Assembly: GCA_030544215.1 (NCBI GenBank)
Contig: JARZZO010000012.1
Span: 43,377,194-43,441,193, forward strand
Length of the DNA stretch: 64,000 nt
Reading direction: 5' to 3'
Origin: Zantedeschia hybrid cultivar
Taxonomy: Eukaryota > Streptophyta > Magnoliopsida > Alismatales > Araceae
Made by a program: the position numbers and the translations under genes
Notes under the pieces: model-generated
Database searches by the model: none
Seen by the model: the letters and a program-made list of their open reading frames with translations, nothing else
Told to the model about the DNA's origin: nothing
Part shown: positions 53,658 through 63,890 of the stretch, piece after piece
How positions within the stretch are numbered: position 1 is the first letter of the stretch
How the letters are laid out: each line of letters begins with the position of its first letter

Positions 53658-55550
53658 TTTGCGCCGTTTCTTCAGGTATTTAGTTAATTTTATGTTTGTT
53701 CTATTAAATGCTTAAGATTATTTAATGCGATGCATATGATTATGATGGTTCTAACATATATGTTCTTGTATGCAGGTGTGGAGCTATTATTACATTCCTC
53801 TGGGCCGAGCAAGGCCATCTAAGTAGCTGGTGGCAGTTCCGCTTGCCCGGCGTTGGCGTCCTGTAGTGGATACAGCGCCGCAACATTATCAGCTGACGGC
53901 CCTCCGCCGTCAATTTCTTCACTACCCAAAGCTTCTGGTGAGTTTTAATTTCTCTTTTCCTTTAATTATTAACTGTTTCATAAAATGTTCGAATGCTTTA
54001 TGTTGATTAACTTAAAATGCTTGTGTTATATCTTATGGAATGCTTGGTTATATTATATTTGGTTAAATGTTTGATTAAATGTTCAGTTAAATTACATATT
54101 TGGTTATATATTATTTATTGAATATTTTCAATGAATTACTCCATGTTAGATATTCTAGTTGTAAAATTGGATCTTTTTTGAAATATTTTGTTAAATGTTT
54201 ATTTAGTTGTTTATTCATTTGTTTAGTTATGCAATGCAACTAACCTATATGAATGCAGGTTATCTAGCGTCCATATCTTGATATGGATGATGCTAGATAG
54301 CCATGGGTGGAGCGCGGGCGAGGCCGGTTTGGGCATCAAGTTGGGGTTAACTGCCTAAACGAGATTGCTCTTCTGCACCTAAAGCTAGTGATGAGGACCT
54401 TGGGGTTGCATTAAGAGTAGGTGGAGGAGGAGATCCCCGAGGGGATCGAGAGGACGATGCAGGGGAAAAAGGCCCGCACTAACTGGAGGGCGAAATTCCC
54501 AGACCAGCATGAAGACTGGTTTCGGAATGGAATTCCGGTGGAGTCGCAGGCGGTGAGCAGCGATGCTTACCTTCAACGCTACCGGATCCATTACGCGGCC
54601 TACCTCCAGCTACTCTGCCTTCTCGATGCAAGCATGATGCATATGCATGAATGCTTCATTCATTTTATTAATTATCTTGCTTATATATGTGGATACAGGA
54701 TGCACGAGATGCCACCATCATCACTCTCCGAGGTCATCTTCAGGACGCAGAGATCCAGCTAGAACAAGTGCAGAAGGAGCTTAATGAATTAGTATGCATG
54801 AATAAAACATAAATTATGAATGCTTTCTTTATTAAATTGTTTTAGCACTAATACACTGACAATGGTCTCCCTCTTTGTTACAGCATGCCGCTTATACTTA
54901 CGCGGCTCCTCCTTCATCCTCTACTGTCGCGGGCTAGTCTTCCAATGCCGCGCATGAGGCCACCATCACTAACTTGCAGAGTCAGTTGGCCCTAGCCATC
55001 CACCGTGCCACCTAGGCTGAGGACGATGCTACTGCCCGGGTAAGTCTCCAACTTGTTTCTTTCACTTCTGCATGGTATCCTTTGCTTGCTTGATTAGTTG
55101 GCTGACAGTGTCTTCTACTGTAGGTTCAAGAGCTATGTCGGACTCTCGAGGAGGCTTAGGGTAGGGCAGCCCGTGTCACCGAGTTGGAGGAGCAGCCAGC
55201 GAGGCTCTCTACAGGTGATCTCCCTGGCGAAGTATCACGCCTCCAGATGCGTTTAGAGATTTTTACCGAGGAGCGAGACTGGGATCAGGTTTAGCTGATG
55301 GCAGAGGTTCAGTGCCTCCAGGGCAGACTTTCAGTAGCGGAGCACGAGCGTGGAGGCCCGCTATCAACGTGTTCGGCAGCGAGCACTAGATCGAGGGCAG
55401 ACGAGCGCATTTACAGCGAGCATCGCAGTATCTTCCGGCCAAGCTGGGCCGAGCGCCATGGGACCACCACCGCCACCGACTCGTGGGCCAGACGGACCAA
55501 ACAAGCCTCAGAGTCAACTTGATGAGGGGGCGGGTGAGAATCAGCCGTGA

Positions 55551-56849
55551 GGGCTGATATCATATTGCATCTTCCTTCTTTTTGAGAGTCCTATGGATGG
55601 ACTTGTACACAAACTCGTTTGATATATGAAGGGAGTTTCTTCATACTTGAATTGTCTTTGCACTTTTCTCTACTATCTTGCTTTTCATACTTGCACATGG
55701 CTTGAACAAATAAATTAAATATCTATTCAGGCTTAGCCCCTTGCCTAGTTAAGTAACTGGCTACTTGATCCTATCCTCGGTAGAAGGGTCAAGGGACAAA
55801 ACTTTTATTTAATGAAGGCAAATAAAGATGATAAAAGGAGAATAAATAGTAAAATGCAACATACAAGCATGCATATGCTCGCTGGAAATAAAAGGAACAC
55901 ACATGATGTGACAAACAAATGCTAATTGAAATATTTTTGTTTTGCAATTGCAATTTTTTAAATATCCAATTTTTTGTTTTGAAATATTCAAATTTTTTGT
56001 GGTTTTAAATCATTCAATTTTTTTTATGGTTTTGAAATATTCAATTTTTTTTTTGTTTTGAAATATTCAATTTTTTTGTGATTTTAAATCAACTAAATAA
56101 ACTAAAGACCAGCATGGTACTTGGATCAAAAGAGTATATTTTTTATTAACTTAATTCCCAAATCATTCTTCCACGACTTAATCCAAACTCATCGTGCTTG
56201 AGTTATGTTCATGATTGTGATCCCATTCGATGATCTATCCCTTAGTCAACCTAAGCTATTCCTCAAGTTTGGAGTACGTCACTTTTGAAGGAAAGGAAGA
56301 ATTAGTCTAGAAAGCCCACAAGAGGGTTTCGAAAACCCAAAAAGATGTCCCTCATTTACCCTATTATCTGTTGGGGTCGGTCATTTTCACTTTTATGTGG
56401 TATTTATCAATCTTGCGCTCACTTTTATTAGATTTTGTGTCCTTTTGATATAATGTTTGTAATGTTGAACGGCCTTTTGATTTTGTTGGCTATTTGCCTT
56501 TGTGCTTTTTTCTTTTGCTTTTTTTTTTTGTGGGGCGGATCTCCCCCTTTTTTTTTAACGGCCTCCTACTAAGATGGTGGATATTTTCGATAGTCTATTC
56601 TAAGCCTCGTTTCGACATCGTGCGCCGAAAATAAAACAAATATTTTTTTAAAAAGGAATGAGTTATACTTTACATTCTCAGTCAAGCTTTCGGTATTCCT
56701 CGGACTTCATATCACTTGTTACATACGAACCAAACATGTTTGTGTGCAATAATGCATTTGGATTAGATTATCAAAGACTAATAAGGGAATTTGAGTTTTC
56801 AAATTTTTAGACCCCACTGGTCCTTGCACCATGCTGATCGACTCTTGAA
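55551..56849. other. Convergent spacer between PMD gene and Tat pol
   Basis: No coding stretch is recognised. It would hold the 3' ends of both the PMD transcript (plus) and the pol transcript (minus). A T-rich tandem repeat lies at 55936-56090, with short T-runs near 56520-56560. Confidence 0.6.
55936..56090. repeat. T-rich tandem repeat
   Basis: About five imperfect copies of a 25-30 base unit close to GTTTTGAAATATTCAA followed by a T-run, lying between the two convergent genes. Confidence 0.65.
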
Positions 56850-57945
56850 CCTAAGGATAGTATTTCTTAAGATAGAGACCATTTCAAGAATGAGTTAATT
56901 CTTGCCCTTCTGCATTAACTAAGCAATAGGCGTTACCAGGAAAAGCATGCGAGATAACATAAGGACCTTCCCAATTGGGTTGGAGCTTAGAACGCGGACC
57001 ACCAGGTTTTACAAAGATTCTTTTAACAACTATTTTGCCAACTTTGAATTTTCATTCAATGACCTTCTTTTGGTAAAAATGTGCTAATATATTCTGATAT
57101 ACTTGTGCATGATTAGCGGCTGACCATCTTTTCTCGTCTAAAAGTTCCAATTGAGCTAGAAGTGCTGAGCGGTACTCATCAATGGAAAACTCCTTGTTCA
57201 ACTGTACTCTTAAGGACGGGATGAGGACTTCGTATGGAACTACCGCCTCCATTCCGAACATTAAGGAATACGGAGTCTACCCAGTGGGCGTGCGGATTGA
57301 AGTTCGGTATGCCCATAAAGCCTCCATTAATTTCTCTAGCCAGTCGGAGAACTTATTGGATTTACACGTTTTCTTGATGATTTTTATCAAAGTCATATTA
57401 GTTGCCTCTGCTTGGCCATTGCCTTGCCAACAATAAGGAGATGAATGATGCAATGCAATTTTATACCTATTGCAGAATTCCTTCAACTCTTGTGAGATGA
57501 ACTGTGGTCCTTTGTCGGTGATGATGGTGTTTGGAATCTTGAATCTTGTGATGATATTCTTCCTAATAAACTTGCAGACTGTAGATGCTTTGACTTCTGT
57601 GTAAGCTTCGGCTTCCGCCCACTTGGTAAAGTATTATGTTGTCGTGAGAATAAAGGATTTCTACTTAATGCCGGAATTAGGATCACCAAGAGGTCCAATG
57701 ATGTCGAAAGCCCACATGGAGAAAGGCCATGGGGAGGAAACATGTTGAAGTGAAAATGCAGAGGAATGGATCTTGTCGGCATGAAGTTGACACTTAGCAC
57801 ACCTGCCAACATACCGTACACAGTCTTCTTCCATAGTGGCCCAGTAAAATCCTTGTCTAAAGATCTTCGTTGATAACATCTGTCCATTAACGTAGCCACC
57901 GCAAACCCCAGCGTGAGCTCTCTTCCATAATCTTCCAAAGCTCAT
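56850..57945 (-). pseudogene. pol: Tat-lineage integrase
   Basis: The minus strand reads DCVRYVGRCAKCQLH (zinc finger end), WAFDIIGPLGDPNSG (first Asp), IITDKGPQFISQELKEF (second Asp) and GNGQAEATNMTLIKII (Glu). ALWAYRTSIRTPTG, FGMEAVVPYEVLIPSLRV and a C-terminal module follow, ending in text like GNAYCLVNAEGQEL near 56890. Stops near 57660, 57625, 57277 and 57052 break it. The sequence style is that of Tat-type Ty3/gypsy elements, without chromodomain. Confidence 0.8.
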
Positions 57946-58454
57946 CGTCGTCCAAGCATCTCAGAAGAACACCGTCAAAACCTCGTTTATAAAGTGCTCC
58001 TCCAACTAGATTGTATCTTTGAGCAACTCTCCTGGTAGCCCTTTTCTCCTCAACTGTGGCTTCTTTAGGGTACGATTGATCTTCATAATATTTGACAATC
58101 TCAAAATACCACGATTTATCTTCATCATCCATCTCTTCTTGTAGCTCCAATAGCATGATTTCTCTCTTCTCCACAATATCTCCATCTCTAACCTTCTTCA
58201 GCAACTTCTCTTTAGTCCTAAGGAATGAAGGGTCTTCACGGCAGTAAAAGACGCCTATGGACAATGATCGATTCAGATTGTTTGCTGATTAGGAAATTTA
58301 GAGATGATGCGAGAGAAGCTAGAGCGTCAACTAAGATGTTTTGATTTCGAGGAATATGGACAAAGATCAATTTGGTGAAAAGTTTGGCATAAGCTGAAGT
58401 TAGTTCTTGATAAGGCTTGAGTTTAGGATCAAGAGTTCAGTACTTGGTAAGCAC
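57946..58454 (-). pseudogene. pol: Tat pol linker between RNase H and integrase
   Basis: Open from 58264 to 57887 on the minus strand (EDPSFLRTKEKLLKKVRDG, WYFEIVKYYEDQSYPKEA, YNLVGGALYKRGFDGVLLRCL). This is the usual text upstream of the Tat integrase zinc finger. 58265-58454 carries broken text continuing from RNase H. Confidence 0.7.
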
Positions 58455-58800
58455 CTAGCGAAGAATTAGCTGGCTATCACCTACAATACTAAGTTTAGTG
58501 TCACCATGTAAATGAGCGGCCTCGAGACCGGCTAGAAGAGCCTCATATTCAGCAATATTGTCGGTAACATGAAAGTCAAGCTGAAAGGCTTGTGGAATGG
58601 TGACACCTTCAGGTGATAGTAGAACGATGCCGATACCCTTACCATGAGAATTCAAAGCTCCATCAAAATGCAGAGTCCACATATCGTCTTTGATTCTATC
58701 TATGAACATCAGTTCCTCATCCGGAAACTCTGATCGGACTGGATCTAAAATGAGGAAGAGGGTGATGAGCAAGATGTTCTGCGATGGCATAGCCTTTGAT
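58455..58800 (-). pseudogene. pol: Additional RNase H (aRNH) of the Tat element
   Basis: WTLHFDGALNSHGKGIGIVL, then DNIAEYEALLAGLEAAHL and LSIVGDSQLILR give the D-E-D catalytic residues of a second RNase H, distinct from the Ty3-type one upstream. A second RNase H of this type marks the Tat lineage. The last His-containing block is lost after a stop at 58455. Confidence 0.8.
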
Positions 58801-59180
58801 TGCTTTCTATTGAATGTAGATGATATCAAATTGAGATAGAAAGGTCTGCCATCGTACTAATCGATATGTGAGAATAGATTTCTCGAGGAGAAATTTGATT
58901 GGATTCATCCTAGCGATGAGATGGACTTCATGAGCAACGAAATAGTGCTTCAGCTTTTGCATCACCCATACTAATGCAACACATGTTTTCTCTATCGCCA
59001 TATATCTTTGTTCAACAGGGTTGAGGAGTTTCTCTCCTTTCCTTCTTCATCTTCGTGTGCTAGGACAACCCCCACCGCATCGTCCATGATAGAAATATAT
59101 AGAATCAAAGGTTTGTTTGGAGATGGTGGTCTCAAGATAGGAGGATTTGTTAGATATATCTTCAATCCATCAAACATCTC
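58801..59180 (-). pseudogene. pol: Tat Ty3-type RNase H
   Basis: Text such as PLILYISIMDDAVGVVLAHE (the catalytic Asp region, degraded), AIEKTCVALVWVMQKLKHYF and SILTYRLVRWQTFLSQFDI. It is the vestigial RNase H normally found after RT in this lineage. A frameshift near 58995 splits it. Confidence 0.75.
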
Positions 59181-60048
59181 CTAACACTTATCGTCCCAAT
59201 AAAACTTGACTCCCGACTTAGTAAGCTCGTAAAATGGCTTACACCTTTGTGAGTGCTGGGAGACAAAGCGGCGAATAAATTGCAACCTCCTGATCAATCT
59301 TCTTAATTCTTTCAAATTTCGAGCAGGTGGCATCTTTCTAATAGCCTTAGCCTTGTTGGGATCGATCTCAATACCCCATTTGCTCACGATGAATCCTAAC
59401 AACTTCTTCGATGATACACCAAATACGCACATTTTGGGATTCATCTTCAATTGATATTCTCTTAATCTTTCCAAAACTCTAGCCAGCACTTCGGCATGCT
59501 CAGCCTTAGTCTTGGATTTCACTAACAGATCATCCACATACACTTTTAAATCAATGTGCATCATGTCATAAAATATGGCCATCATAGCCCTTTGATAAGT
59601 GGCCCCAGCATTCTTCAGTCCAAATGGCATGACAACGTAACAATATGTGGCCCAAGGTATAGTGAACGACGTATTCTCTTAGTCCTCTTCTGCCAAGCGA
59701 ATCTGATTATACCCTGAGAATCCATCTATGAATGACAATGTTTCATAACCAGTTATGTTGTCAATGAGTACATCTATATGAGGCAGTGGAAAATTGTCTT
59801 TAGGACATGCCCGGTTCAAATCTCGAAAGTCAATACAGATTCTGACTTTACCATCCTTTTTCATGACCGGAACTAAATTTTCCACCCATTACAGATAGAT
59901 GACAAGTCTAATAAATTTGGCTTTATGCAACTTATCAACCTCTTCTTTCATTTTCAATGTTAATTGGTGCTCCACAAAGGAATAATCTAACCCCGGCATG
60001 TCTTCAAAACTCCAGGCAAAAGTGACTTTATAGTCTTTGAGAACTTGA
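59181..60048 (-). pseudogene. pol: Tat-lineage reverse transcriptase
   Basis: The minus strand begins VLKDYKVTFAWSFEDMPGLD directly at the copia junction. NLVPVMKKDGKVRICIDFRDLN, ACPKDNFPLPHIDVLID and FIDGFSGYNQI follow, then a stop at 59679, then MPFGLKNAGATYQRAM, active site LKVYVDDLLVKS and LLGFIVSKWGIEIDPNK. ACPKDxFPLP and the aRNH downstream place it in Tat. Stops are near 59886, 59679 and 59181. Confidence 0.85.
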
Positions 60049-62046
60049 TGTCGGGATCCTGGCGGGGCGCGACGAACGCAGCCGAAGCAACAAAATAAAA
60101 TCCCGCCCAATGCCCGCTGATCCGATTCGGAACGAAAAACCATAAACCAAAAACTAGGTTGTGATCAGATCACCTTGTGCGGATTCGAATCCGCGACCGT
60201 TTCGGTAACGTCGAAGCGATGCCGCGAGCCGCACAAGCGTCCGGCCTCCAGCGGTATCCACGTGATTCTTCGTGGTAGTTCGTCCTCACTCCCTCGTCCA
60301 TATCAGCTCGCTCCCTGAAAATCTATCGCCGCAATGTCATTCGAAAACCCGCAGACGAGAATTCCTGACTTTCGGGAATTGCGCCCGGCGGACAGGGGAA
60401 GTTTCCCGCCGCCTCGAACGGCGCGCCCAGAGGAGGAGGAGAGAGAGAGGGGGATGACCAGCCTTGAGAATTCATGGAGCATGGCCCAGGGTTTCTCTGT
60501 TATGTTCTCGGGTTTCTCCGGATCTCCCGCGCAGCGGAAATAAAAATAACACGGAGATCTGTTCCCGTTTTGAAAAATCTAAAAACCAGATTATCGGATA
60601 ATCAGTTCTTACCGTGTGCGGATTCGAATCCACAACCGTTCGGTTCCGTCGGTGTGACACCGCAAGCCGCCAAGCGTCCGGCCTCTAGCGGAGTCCAAGC
60701 GATCCTCCTCGTGACAGATATCCTTACGTTCCTCGTTCTTCGCAGCCACGAAACCTCCGCCGATCGCCGAAACGATCGCCGCAACGCGCGGATGATTTCC
60801 CGTCGAACGGGAGTCAGAGAAGCGGCGGAGCATATCCGGATCTATCTGGGACGCCAGAGAGAGAGAGAAACAAAAGAGGGGGTGGCTAGGGTTAGCAGCA
60901 GCTTGGCCTGCTCAGCCCGTTCGCTACATTTTATACTAACCGCGCGGTTTTTCATAAAAATCCCCGGTTTATATAAAACCCACTTATTTATCCATCGGTT
61001 TGAGAATCATTTGCGTGTGACCCTCTAGGCCCAATTACCAGTCCGGTTAATAGCCCAATAAGCCCAGTGACTCCTCACTGGCTTTTTTAATCAATGAATA
61101 ACTCTTTATTAATTAATTAATCAATCAAATTGATGTCGCACATCGAATTCGATCAGGCCTTCGATCACGTTGGGTGCCAAGAAACATCGCGTCAACCCAG
61201 AAGGTATCGGGGTTAAGTAACCCACTCTTGGAACCTTTTCGCCGACAGTTACCGCGTGGATATAATCCTTCATTCGTACAATGCTCTCGACTCAACTCAG
61301 GGTATGGCGTGTTGTCAAACCCTAACCGGTCGACTCACTTGGATTGGATGCCACTGATGAATATCGGAAAACTCCTTTCCCGATATTATCATCTGCCCTG
61401 GCCAGGGACTTTCGCGCATCCTTCCTAGAGCAGTCTCTCTCTAAGTACCGAGAGCAAATGATTCCTTATTGACACACAATTCCCTTCGACGGTATTCCGC
61501 TGTACCCAATCCTCGGCTGTTTAGAATCTCGTAGTTAAAGATTCATAAACCAAGGTCAAAGCACATAAGTCCACCGACAAGGTGTCTTTGGTGTCTCAGG
61601 TCCAAGGACCATCAACACAACTGCGATAATAGAATCAAGCTGGTTGACAGTGAGGTACAATACCATCCAGCGATTCAGTCGGATCAGTTCAGTGAACTCA
61701 TTCTGCAACGAGCACCTACAGATTCGCCTTAGTGTCTCCATACAAGTGACTTATGAGATCAATGACCCTCATCATATGAGCAGGAGTAATTTGTACTAGT
61801 CTAACCGAATATCCGATGTCCTTCTCAAATATCCTCTGACTAGGAACGATTAAGAATATGTGTGTTTAAGTGATCAGTCTTATTAGTATGATCTCATCAT
61901 AATCTGATCACTATCGCACATATTCACGGACTTCATTATGAGATGATAATTAATATGATTTACACACAATGAATATTATGTCATTATATTAATAAATGAA
62001 CGAGATTACAAAGTCATATTGGCTTGTACGCCACCTAAGACTAAGA
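60049..62046 (-). repeat. Copia 3' LTR with internal tandem duplication
   Basis: 1998 bp against 1560 bp for the solo LTR. The minus strand starts TCTTAGTCTTAGGTGGCG (TG mutated to TC, compared with TGTTAG and TGATAG in the two relatives) and ends GATCCCGACA. The last part is present twice. Confidence 0.82.
60100..60970 (-). repeat. Divergent tandem duplication in the copia LTR
   Basis: GTGCGGATTCGAATCC at about 60176 recurs at about 60614, and AAGCGTCCGGCCTC and AGCGG at about 60236 recur near 60674. The offset is about 438 bases, equal to the length excess over the solo LTR. The copies agree at only about two thirds of positions by eye. Confidence 0.65.
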
Positions 62047-62057
62047 ATCTTCCACTT
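62047..62057 (-). other. Polypurine tract of the copia element
   Basis: The complement reads AAGTGGAAGAT, preceded by GTCC; this is close to the usual copia form AAGTGGGAGAT directly before the LTR. Confidence 0.8.
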
Positions 62058-62060
62058 GGA

Positions 62061-62876
62061 CTAAAGCCAATCACCTTTATGCAGTAAGCCTATAGACTTT
62101 AGGTGACTCTCAAACACAATTTGAGCCAACGGCTTTGTCAGTAGATCTGCTACATTGTTGACAGATGGAACTCTTTCCACAATTACATCTCCTCTGGATA
62201 TGATCTCTCTGATAAGTTGAAAGCACCTCACTTGTGCAATAGTCCCATTGTTGTCACACAATAGCGTAACATGATCAAAGATGCAGGGAACTATGTCAAG
62301 GTCGGTGATGAACTTCTTCAACCACACTACTTCCTTGAAAGCTTCAGTTGCAGCGATGTGCTCAACTTCAGTCGTCGAATCTGCAGTGGTTGCTTGCTTG
62401 GAACTCTTCCAACACATTGCGGCTCCGTTTAATGTAAACACAAATCCAGATGTAGACTTACTATCATCTGGATCTGACTGGAAACTCGACTCATTAAAGC
62501 CTCGCAGTTTTAAGCCACCTCCTCCATAGACAAGAAACATATCCTTAGTTCTTCTCAAGTACTTAAAAATACATTTCACTGCCTTCCAGTTTTCTTTCCT
62601 GGATCAACCTGAAACTTGCTCGTAACACTTAGAGCAAATGCAACATCAGGCCTTGTACATAGCATGGCATACAAGATAGATCCTATGACAGAGGCACATG
62701 GTACTCTATCCATGAGTGCCCTCTCATCAGGAGTCTTAGAAGACTGCTCCTTTGAGAGACTAATTCCATGTCTCATTGGTATGAGACCTCTCTAGGAATT
62801 TTCCATGCCAAACCTTTTAGCTATGGTTTCTATGTACAAGGATTGGGTCATTCCAAGCATCCTCTTTGATTTATCT
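62061..62876 (-). pseudogene. pol: Copia RT C-terminus and RNase H
   Basis: 62776-62576 has MRHGISLSKEQSSKTP and SILYAMLCTRPDVAFALSV, the RT tail. 62579-62061 has RNase H: GFNESSFQSDPDDSKSTSGF, AMCWKSSKQATTADSTTEVEHIAATEA and LLCDNNGTI, then LLTKPLAQIVFESHL at the C-terminus. The reading frame changes near 62576 (a one-base shift). Stops near 62790 and 62870 separate this from the RT core. Confidence 0.87.
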
Positions 62877-63890
62877 TTATAGATCCGTATTCCTAATACG
62901 TAGGATGCTTCTCCCAAATCTTTCATGGAGAAGTTTTTTCGACAGCCAGATCTTTACCGATGACATTATAGCTACATCATTCCCTATGAGTAGTATGTCG
63001 TCTATGTAAAGAACTAAGAAGGTGACTGCACTCCTACAGGTCTTTTTGTACCCACAAGGTTCATCTTCATTCTTAATGAAGTCATAAGACTTGATAGCCT
63101 CGTCAAATCTTATGTTCCAGCTCTGGGAAGGCTGCTTCAGTCCATAAATGGACCTCTGAAGCTTGCACACTTTATCTAGAGATTCTTTGGATGTGAAACC
63201 TTCTGGTTGTATCATATATACCTCTTCCTCAAGGTTACCATTGAGGAAGGCAATCTTCACATCCATCTGCCATATTTCATAATCAAAATGTGCAGCAATA
63301 GCGAGTAGAACTCTGATTGACTTTATCATGGAAACTGATGAGAAAGTCTCGTCATAGTCAATTCCTTGCCTTTGACGATATCCCTTTACTACCAACATTG
63401 CCTTATAAGTATCGATCCATCCATCAATACCAATCTTTCTCTTAAAGATCCACTTGCATCCGTTGGGTACAATACCCTCGGGCAAGTCCTCCAAGTTCCA
63501 AACTTGGTTGGTGGACAAGGACTGGATTTCTGAGTTCATGGCTTCTCCCCATTTCCCGGCTTCTGGGCCTTCTATGGCCTCTTGGTAGATTTTAGGATCA
63601 TCATCCCCATTATATTCAACTATAGACTCACCTTCAACAATATATCCTACATATCGTTCGGATAGTCTAGGTAATCTACTAGATCTACGAGGCTCATTTG
63701 TGTGTATCTGAACAGATTCAGGAACTGATATCTCATCTGATGATAATGCAGCTGTTTGGGGATTTGGAACCTCTTCCAGTACTATCCTACTCCCACTGTC
63801 CTCCTGGAGAAGGTATTCCTCTTCCAGGAATACAACTTTCCTGGCGACAAATACCTTTTGTTCACTAGCATGGTAAAAAATGTTATCCAA
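62877..63890 (-). CDS. pol: Copia reverse transcriptase core with upstream linker
   Basis: 337-codon open stretch. The linker SEQKVFVARKVVFLEEEYLL and RRSSRLPRLSERYVGYIV precedes RT: WNLEDLPEGIVPNGCKWIFK, IDYDETFSSVSMIKSIRVLL, YEIWQMDVKIAFLNGNLEEE, IYGLKQPSQSWN, and active site FLVLYIDDILLIG. Text upstream to the window edge (HDLDKLESRTYECKL) continues the same protein after a stop near 63910. The start shown is incidental. Confidence 0.89.
   Translation of the reverse strand: MDNIFYHASEQKVFVARKVVFLEEEYLLQEDSGSRIVLEEVPNPQTAALSSDEISVPESVQIHTNEPRRSSRLPRLSERYVGYIVEGESIVEYNGDDDPKIYQEAIEGPEAGKWGEAMNSEIQSLSTNQVWNLEDLPEGIVPNGCKWIFKRKIGIDGWIDTYKAMLVVKGYRQRQGIDYDETFSSVSMIKSIRVLLAIAAHFDYEIWQMDVKIAFLNGNLEEEVYMIQPEGFTSKESLDKVCKLQRSIYGLKQPSQSWNIRFDEAIKSYDFIKNEDEPCGYKKTCRSAVTFLVLYIDDILLIGNDVAIMSSVKIWLSKKLLHERFGRSILRIRNTDL

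Larger units (their letters stand above)
51030..55550 (+). pseudogene. PMD (plant mobile domain) gene, rest of exon 1 and exons 2-7
   Basis: Exons 2-7: 51388-52097 plus 53663-53675 (split by a solo LTR), 53776-53937, 54259-54627, 54699-54791, 54884-55039, 55124-55550. All five internal introns fall between codons (phase 0). Acceptors are AG; donors are GT except after 54627, which is GC. Exons 2-4 carry the PMD core: HMIPSLKDVCRITGLWVDG, YPDYRELAQELLG, FFGRLLFGTKGDYIHCRFL, LQVWSYYYIPLGRARP, ARRWRPVV, RPYLDMDDAR. Exons 5-7 are coiled-coil-like (TLRGHLQDAEIQLEQVQKEL), ending in a Pro/Gln-rich tail. About a dozen in-frame stops and a frameshift near 55350 make it a pseudogene. PMD proteins occur both as host silencing factors and inside transposons; this one is convergent with the Tat pol. 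Confidence 0.72.
16802..60048 (-). mobile_element. Tat-lineage Ty3/gypsy element (partial, holds the central nest)
   Basis: Inferred outer element. Pol lies at 56850-60048 on the minus strand, and an LTR-like segment with adjoining purine tract lies at 16802-18013. Two oppositely oriented PMD-type genes lie between. If the nested insertions (21683-51024 plus one GAAGC copy, and 52098-53657 plus one TTTGC copy) are removed, the PMD gene becomes continuous, which ties 21.6 kb to 55.5 kb. That the LTR at 16.8-18.0 kb belongs to the same element as the pol at 57-60 kb is inference from lineage layout. The 5' part would lie right of the window, beyond the copia insertion at 60049. Confidence 0.5.

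Noticed and set aside
57483..57938. 151-codon minus-strand frame rich in Ser/Pro/His
   Set aside because: Out-of-frame reading over the Tat integrase; the true text is in the neighbouring frame.
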